Source: Candidatus Pantoea soli
GTDB taxonomy: Bacteria; Pseudomonadota; Gammaproteobacteria; Enterobacterales; Enterobacteriaceae
Assembly (NCBI RefSeq): GCF_007833795.1
Contig: NZ_CP032702.1
Span: forward strand, 3,694,529-3,758,528
Direction of reading: 5' to 3'
Length of the DNA stretch: 64,000 nt
Below the pieces are notes generated by a model. The model did not search any database. It saw only the letters and a list, made by a program, of their open reading frames with translations, and had not been told where the DNA came from. The number at the start of each line of letters is the position of its first letter. Position 1 is the first letter of the stretch. Position numbers and translations under genes: made by a program. Positions 59,525 through 64,000 of this stretch are shown in pieces.

Positions 59525-60889
59525 TTATTTGCCGATGCAGAAGCTGGAGAAAATCCGGCCGAGCAGATCGTCAGAGGTAAACTCACCGGTAATTTCACTC
59601 AGCGCCTGCTGTGCCAGGCGCAACTCTTCCGCCAACAGTTCACCGGCCCAGGCCCCCAGCAGCTGATCTTTCCCCTGCTGCAGGTGCGTGGCGGCGGTCT
59701 CCAGCGCCTGCAAATGGCGGCGGCGCGCAAGGAACCCGCCCTCCACATTGCCGGCAAAGCCCATGCTCTGCTTCAGATGCTCGCGCAGCGTGTCGATGCC
59801 TTCGCCGGTACGCGCAGAAAGGCGAATCAGCGCGTGGCCATTCACATCAGTCAGTCCAAGGGTTTCGCCGGTCATATCGGCTTTATTACGCACCACGGTA
59901 ACCGGCAGCGCCGCCGGTAACCGCGCAATGAAGTCAGGCCAGATCGCGGCGGCTTCCGTGGCGTCGGTGGTGGTGCCGTCGACCATAAACAGCACGCGAT
60001 CGGCCTGCTCTATCTCCTGCCAGGCACGCTCAATACCGATACGCTCCACTTCATCACTGGCTTCACGCAGTCCGGCGGTATCAATGATGTGCAGCGGCAT
60101 ACCCTCAATGTGAATGTGCTCGCGCAGTACATCGCGCGTGGTACCGGCAATGTCCGTCACGATAGCCGCTTCGCGTCCCGCCAGCGCATTCAGCAGGCTG
60201 GATTTACCGGCATTGGGGCGCCCGGCAATCACCACTTTCATCCCTTCCCGCAGCAGGCTGCCCTGCCGCGCTTCGGCACGCACGCTATTCAGGTCGCCGA
60301 TCACCGCATTGAGCTGCGCTTCGATCTTGCCATCGGAGAGGAAATCAATCTCTTCGTCCGGGAAGTCAATCGCCGCTTCGACATAGATGCGCAGGTGCGT
60401 CAGCGCTTCCACCAGCGCGTTCACGCGCAGGGAAAACGCACCCTGCAGAGAATTGACTGCCGAGCGGGCTGCCTGTTCAGAGCTGGCATCAATCAGATCG
60501 GCAATCGCTTCCGCCTGCGCCAGATCGAGTTTGTCATTGAGAAACGCCCGCTCGGAGAATTCACCCGGCTGGGCAATACGCAGACCCGGCAGCGCCACGA
60601 TACGCTTCAGCAGCAGATCGAGAATTACCGGGCCGCCGTGGCCCTGCAGCTCCAGCACGTCTTCCCCGGTAAAGGAGTTGGGGCCGGGAAACCACAGTGC
60701 AATGCCCTGATCCAGCACGCTGCCGTCAGCATCGCAGAAGGGCAGGTAATCGGCATAACGCGGTTTTGGCAGTTTGCCCAGCACCGCCTGCGCGACCTCC
60801 GCCGCCCGGGAACCGGAGATTCGCAGAATACCGACGCCGCCGCGGCCGGGAGGCGTCGCCTGGGCAACTATGGTGTCGCTGTGGCTCAT
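59525..60889 (-). CDS. mnmE: tRNA modification GTPase MnmE (TrmE)
   Basis: Forms a complex with MnmG to make 5-carboxymethylaminomethyl-U34. It is 454 aa, as in E. coli. The N-terminal tetrahydrofolate-binding domain starts [17 protein letters not shown]; the inserted G domain has [12 protein letters not shown], the DTAGLRE switch and NKAD. The invariant C-terminal CIGK is present. Confidence 0.99.
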   Translation of the reverse strand: MSHSDTIVAQATPPGRGGVGILRISGSRAAEVAQAVLGKLPKPRYADYLPFCDADGSVLDQGIALWFPGPNSFTGEDVLELQGHGGPVILDLLLKRIVALPGLRIAQPGEFSERAFLNDKLDLAQAEAIADLIDASSEQAARSAVNSLQGAFSLRVNALVEALTHLRIYVEAAIDFPDEEIDFLSDGKIEAQLNAVIGDLNSVRAEARQGSLLREGMKVVIAGRPNAGKSSLLNALAGREAAIVTDIAGTTRDVLREHIHIEGMPLHIIDTAGLREASDEVERIGIERAWQEIEQADRVLFMVDGTTTDATEAAAIWPDFIARLPAALPVTVVRNKADMTGETLGLTDVNGHALIRLSARTGEGIDTLREHLKQSMGFAGNVEGGFLARRRHLQALETAATHLQQGKDQLLGAWAGELLAEELRLAQQALSEITGEFTSDDLLGRIFSSFCIGK

Positions 60890-60951
60890 GATTCACTCAC
60901 TTCCCCGTACTGCTTCCGGCAGCCGGAAGGACACAGGGTATGCATAATGAT

Positions 60952-60978
60952 AAAAAAAGGGCGACATATCTGCCGCCC
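60952..60978 (-). terminator. Terminator downstream of yidC
   Basis: On the minus strand GGGCGGCA / TGTCGCCC (one mismatch) followed by seven T, after the yidC stop and before mnmE. Confidence 0.8.
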
Positions 60979-61013
60979 CGGGATGTTTGCGTCCTGCTCA
61001 GCTGAGCCGGGCG

Positions 61014-62660
61014 TTACGCTTTCTTCTTCTCACGGCTGTGCAGGCCGCGCTTTTCCAGGCCGCGATAAATCAGCTGCTGCTGGAGAATGGTAACCAGGTT
61101 GCTGACGATGTAGTACAGCACCAGACCTGACGGGAACCACAGGAAGAACACGGTAAAGATAACCGGCATGTAGGTCATGATCTTCTGCTGCATCGGATCG
61201 GTCACGGTGGTCGGTGACATCTTCTGAATGAAGAACATGGTGATACCCATGATGACCGGCAGAATGTAGTACGGGTCCTGCGCGGAGAGGTCATGAATCC
61301 ACAGAATAAATGGCGCATGACGCAGCTCAACTGAACCGGACAGCATGTAATACAGTGCCAGGAAGATTGGCATCTGGATAACCAGTGGCAGACAGCCGCC
61401 CAGCGGGTTCACTTTCTCCGCCTTGTACAGCGCCATCATCTCCTGGCTCTGCTTCTGCTTGTCATCACCCAGACGCTCACGCATCGCCTGAATTTTTGGC
61501 TGCAGCATACGCATCTTGGCCATCGAGGTGTACTGCGCTTTGGTCAGCGGGTACATGATGCCACGTACGATGAAGGTGATAACGATAATGGAGAAGCCCC
61601 AGTTACCGATAAAGCTGTGCAGGAACTTCAGCAGCTTAAACAGCGGCTGAGAGATAAACCACAGCCAGCCGTAATCCACGGTCAGATCGAGGTGAGGCGC
61701 AATCGCCGCCATTTTGTCCTGGATTTCCGGGCCGACCCACAGTGTGGCGCTCAGGTTCTGCTGCGCACCGGCACCAACCGTCACAGGCGCAGATTTATAA
61801 CCGATCGCGGCCACGCCGTTGCCGAGGTTGCTGGTATACAGCGTGTTGGTGCCCTGCGTACGCGGCACCCAGGCCGTAGCGAAGTACTGCTGCAACATCG
61901 CCACCCAACCGTTGCTGGTGGTGGTGTTCAGGTTTTCGTTATCGGCGATGGTATCGAACTTATACTTTTCGTATTTCGCATCGCTGGTGGAGTAGGCGGC
62001 ACCGCGGAAGGTGTGCAGCGCAAAGTTATTGCTGCCGGTGTCACGGTGCTTCGGCAGGTCAATAGTTTGCTTCAGCTGACCAAACATCGCGACTTCCAGC
62101 GGCTGCTGCGAGGCGTTGTTGATGGTGTAATCAACGTTTACCGCAAATTCACCGCGCTTAAAGACGAACGTTTTGGTGTAGACCACGCCGTTCTCACCGG
62201 TCCAGGTCAGCGGCACGCGCAGCTCGGTCTGGCCATCGGCCATATCGAAGTGATCCTGAGTGGTGGTGTACAGCGGACGGGCGCCGTTATTCGGGTTATC
62301 CGGACCGTTACGGCCGGTTAAGCCGCTCTGCGCCTGATAAACGAACGACGGAGTGGTTTCCAGCAGCTGGAACGGAGCATCTGAACCCAGTTTGTCCGGG
62401 TAGGTCAGCAGCTGTGCCTGCTCAATGTCACCGCCGCGGGTGTTGATGTTGAGTGACAGGACATCAGTCTTAACGGTGATCGTTTTGCCCTGGCCGCTGG
62501 CCGGCACGCCGGAAGTGGCGGCATCACCCGCTGCGCTGCTTGTGTTCTGCGTGGTCTGGGTCTGCTGTGGCTGCGGAGCGTGGTCCGTCTGCCAGGCTTG
62601 CCAGATCATAAAAGACACGAACAGAAAAGCGATGAGAAAGAGATTGCGTTGCGAATCCAT
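61014..62660 (-). CDS. yidC: Membrane protein insertase YidC
   Basis: 548 aa, equal to E. coli. An N-terminal anchor ([18 protein letters not shown]), a large periplasmic P1 domain (about 24-345) and five conserved C-terminal helices holding the hydrophilic-groove arginine ([13 protein letters not shown]). It inserts proteins such as subunit c of the ATP synthase, alone or with Sec. The ATG is 2 nt after the yidD stop. Confidence 0.99.
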   Translation of the reverse strand: MDSQRNLFLIAFLFVSFMIWQAWQTDHAPQPQQTQTTQNTSSAAGDAATSGVPASGQGKTITVKTDVLSLNINTRGGDIEQAQLLTYPDKLGSDAPFQLLETTPSFVYQAQSGLTGRNGPDNPNNGARPLYTTTQDHFDMADGQTELRVPLTWTGENGVVYTKTFVFKRGEFAVNVDYTINNASQQPLEVAMFGQLKQTIDLPKHRDTGSNNFALHTFRGAAYSTSDAKYEKYKFDTIADNENLNTTTSNGWVAMLQQYFATAWVPRTQGTNTLYTSNLGNGVAAIGYKSAPVTVGAGAQQNLSATLWVGPEIQDKMAAIAPHLDLTVDYGWLWFISQPLFKLLKFLHSFIGNWGFSIIVITFIVRGIMYPLTKAQYTSMAKMRMLQPKIQAMRERLGDDKQKQSQEMMALYKAEKVNPLGGCLPLVIQMPIFLALYYMLSGSVELRHAPFILWIHDLSAQDPYYILPVIMGITMFFIQKMSPTTVTDPMQQKIMTYMPVIFTVFFLWFPSGLVLYYIVSNLVTILQQQLIYRGLEKRGLHSREKKKA

Positions 62661-62662
62661 CG

Positions 62663-62920
62663 TTAATGTTCTCTGGTATCAAAGGTTTTTGGCGGCACAG
62701 GATCGTCACCACCCGGGTTCAAAGGGTGGCATTTTAATACGCGTTTTAGCGTCAACCAACTGCCTTTTACGATGCCAAAGCGGCGTAAGGCCTCAATCCC
62801 GTACTGCGAACAGGTGGGATGGAACCGGCAATGAGGTCCCAGCAGTGGGCTGATGGCGCGTTGGTAAACGCGTATCAGGACGATCAGGAGCCGCGCGCCA
62901 GGCGACAGTGACGACGCCAT
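62663..62920 (-). CDS. yidD: Membrane protein insertion efficiency factor YidD
   Basis: 85 aa with conserved [24 protein letters not shown] and [15 protein letters not shown]. It is membrane-associated and assists YidC. Its 5' end overlaps rnpA by 37 bp. Confidence 0.97.
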   Translation of the reverse strand: MASSLSPGARLLIVLIRVYQRAISPLLGPHCRFHPTCSQYGIEALRRFGIVKGSWLTLKRVLKCHPLNPGGDDPVPPKTFDTREH

Positions 62921-63243
62921 AATTTCTCCAACGCTTCCGTCAGTGCACGGTTATCGAGGTCAGCAATCCCTTTTTTCGCCACGATGACAAAATCCATCGG
63001 TGGCAGCTCGTGTTGGCGCAGACGAAAGCTTTCGCGGGTCAATCGCTTGATCCGGTTGCGTTCATGGGCGCGTTTCACATGCTTTTTAGCGACGGTAAGA
63101 CCGATGCGGGGATGCCCCAGCGAATTAAGGCGGCCGAGAATGGTGATTTGCGGCGTGCCAGCCCGAAGAGGTTGCTGGAAGACGAAAGTGAAATGAGCGG
63201 GAGTTAACAAACGTAACTCCCTGGGAAATGCGAGCTTAACCAC
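62884..63243 (-). CDS. rnpA: Ribonuclease P protein component
   Basis: 119-aa basic protein binding the catalytic RNA in tRNA 5' maturation. The RNR signature lies in [25 protein letters not shown] start (63243), as in E. coli. The gene is 15 bp after rpmH. Confidence 0.98.
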   Translation of the reverse strand: MVKLAFPRELRLLTPAHFTFVFQQPLRAGTPQITILGRLNSLGHPRIGLTVAKKHVKRAHERNRIKRLTRESFRLRQHELPPMDFVIVAKKGIADLDNRALTEALEKLWRRHCRLARGS

Positions 63244-63258
63244 GAGGGTTAGCTTTTA

Positions 63259-63411
<153 letters not shown>

Positions 63412-63497
63412 CTAAACTTGAAAAATTTCACTGGGTGACGCGTTTTCTGGCCAGTAAATCGACCGACGCCTCAATGTGTCTTTAATAAAGAGGCGGG

Positions 63498-63526
63498 ATT
63501 GTAATAATTGTACAGTCCGGAGTCAA
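63498..63526 (-). promoter_or_regulatory. rpmH operon promoter
   Basis: On the minus strand TTGACT, 17 bp, TACAAT, about 100 bp before rpmH; near consensus, as expected for a ribosomal protein operon. Confidence 0.88.
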
Positions 63527-64000
63527 TTTACTTCGCTGGTCGCGGAACCTGAAAACCCTGATACAGCCCGCTAATTCCGGGCATCAAGGCTTCACGCGCC
63601 AATGCCGGGTGGAGAATTATACGGGCTATAAAGGAAAGCGCAAGGATCGTCCAGGATCTTCTTGCGATCGGCAACCCGATCCCACCGCTGAAAATGCGAC
63701 GCTGCCTGAAAATTTACCGCTTTCAGCCGGTTTCCCGCTCGCTTTTTCCACAGAGCAGGTAAACTCATTATCGGTTTTACACCCTGTGGATAAATTGGAT
63801 CAAAACTGTGTAGAAAGGGAAGATCTCTGAGGCGCTTTGCGCTATGATCCGCCCTTCCGCTGACGATCCTCACCGCCGATCGCAGGGATGACTACCGCAG
63901 ATAGCGGTCGCAGGCGCTTTCTGATCGCCTGTGTCAAAAAGACAGTTTCTATTTATTAGCGCCTGAATTTCTTATCGATTTTGTACGAGTGGAGTCCGCC
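63527..64000 (+). promoter_or_regulatory. dnaA control region and leader
   Basis: It contains DnaA boxes TTTTCCACA (63744-63752) and TGTGGATAA (63785-63793), a -10-like TATGAT (63843-63848) and several GATC sites, the pattern of the autoregulated, Dam-sensitive dnaA promoter region. The window ends in the ribosome-binding sequence GTGGAGTCCGCC, which in E. coli directly precedes the dnaA GTG, so dnaA should begin at base 64001 on the plus strand. Confidence 0.88.

Noticed and set aside
63592..63873. Short ORFs on both strands in the dnaA-rpmH interval
   Set aside because: The region carries DnaA boxes and promoter elements, and the frames lack start signals or recognisable products.

Overview
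The window is a housekeeping stretch of an enterobacterial chromosome and includes the replication origin. Gene order follows the E. coli dnaA-oriC-polA region closely. Protein lengths match E. coli to within a few residues (PolA 928, MnmG 629, AtpA 513, GlmU 456, YidC 548, RNase P protein 119). Several features point to the Erwiniaceae (an Erwinia or Pantoea relative), though I cannot name a species: an ovothiol synthase gene (ovoA) stands where E. coli has asnA, yieP and yihG are missing, and AtpD carries a short insertion.

Layout from left to right. (1) 1-12.3 kb: the 3' part of glnL, glnG, yshB, hemN, a small membrane ORF, yihI, the sRNA CsrC, yihA/engB, the sRNA Spot 42, polA, dsbA, srkA, yihD and mobAB. 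(2) 12.2-12.75 kb: a decayed tandem array made of copies of the 3' end of mobB. (3) 12.85-18.3 kb: a complete rRNA operon on the minus strand (16S, tRNA-Glu, 23S, 5S) with P1/P2 promoters, boxA sites and a terminator. (4) 18.4-27.9 kb: hsrA, the ribose operon rbsDACBKR with two RbsR-type palindromes, and kup. (5) 28.1-34.5 kb: ravA-viaA, ovoA, asnC and mioC. (6) 34.57-34.82 kb: oriC. (7) 34.9-49 kb: mnmG, rsmG, atpIBEFHAGDC, glmU and glmS. (8) 48.9-53.6 kb: two Pho boxes and pstSCAB-phoU. (9) 53.7-59.4 kb: a variable block with an aromatic-acid-type MFS transporter, yieH, adeP, yieE and a convergent RutF-like/RutE-like pair. (10) 59.5-64 kb: mnmE, yidC, yidD, rnpA, rpmH and the dnaA control region. 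The last base lies immediately before the expected GTG start of dnaA.

The genes cover nitrogen signalling (glnLG), carbon and envelope regulation by sRNA (CsrC, Spot 42), periplasmic disulfide formation (dsbA), molybdenum cofactor maturation (mobAB), ribose and phosphate uptake, K+ uptake, the F1Fo ATP synthase, amino-sugar synthesis (glmUS), tRNA wobble modification (mnmE with mnmG), and membrane protein insertion and RNA processing (yidC, rnpA).

I found no prophage, insertion sequence, CRISPR array or defence system. The least explained signal is the mobB-derived tandem array at about 12.2-12.75 kb. Its unit hairpins show a compensatory base-pair change. Other points worth checking are ovoA beside oriC, a weakened DnaA box R1 in an otherwise E. 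coli-like oriC, a candidate PurR operator before adeP, paired RbsR palindromes, a coupled small ORF ahead of hemN, and the orphan RutE/RutF-like pair.
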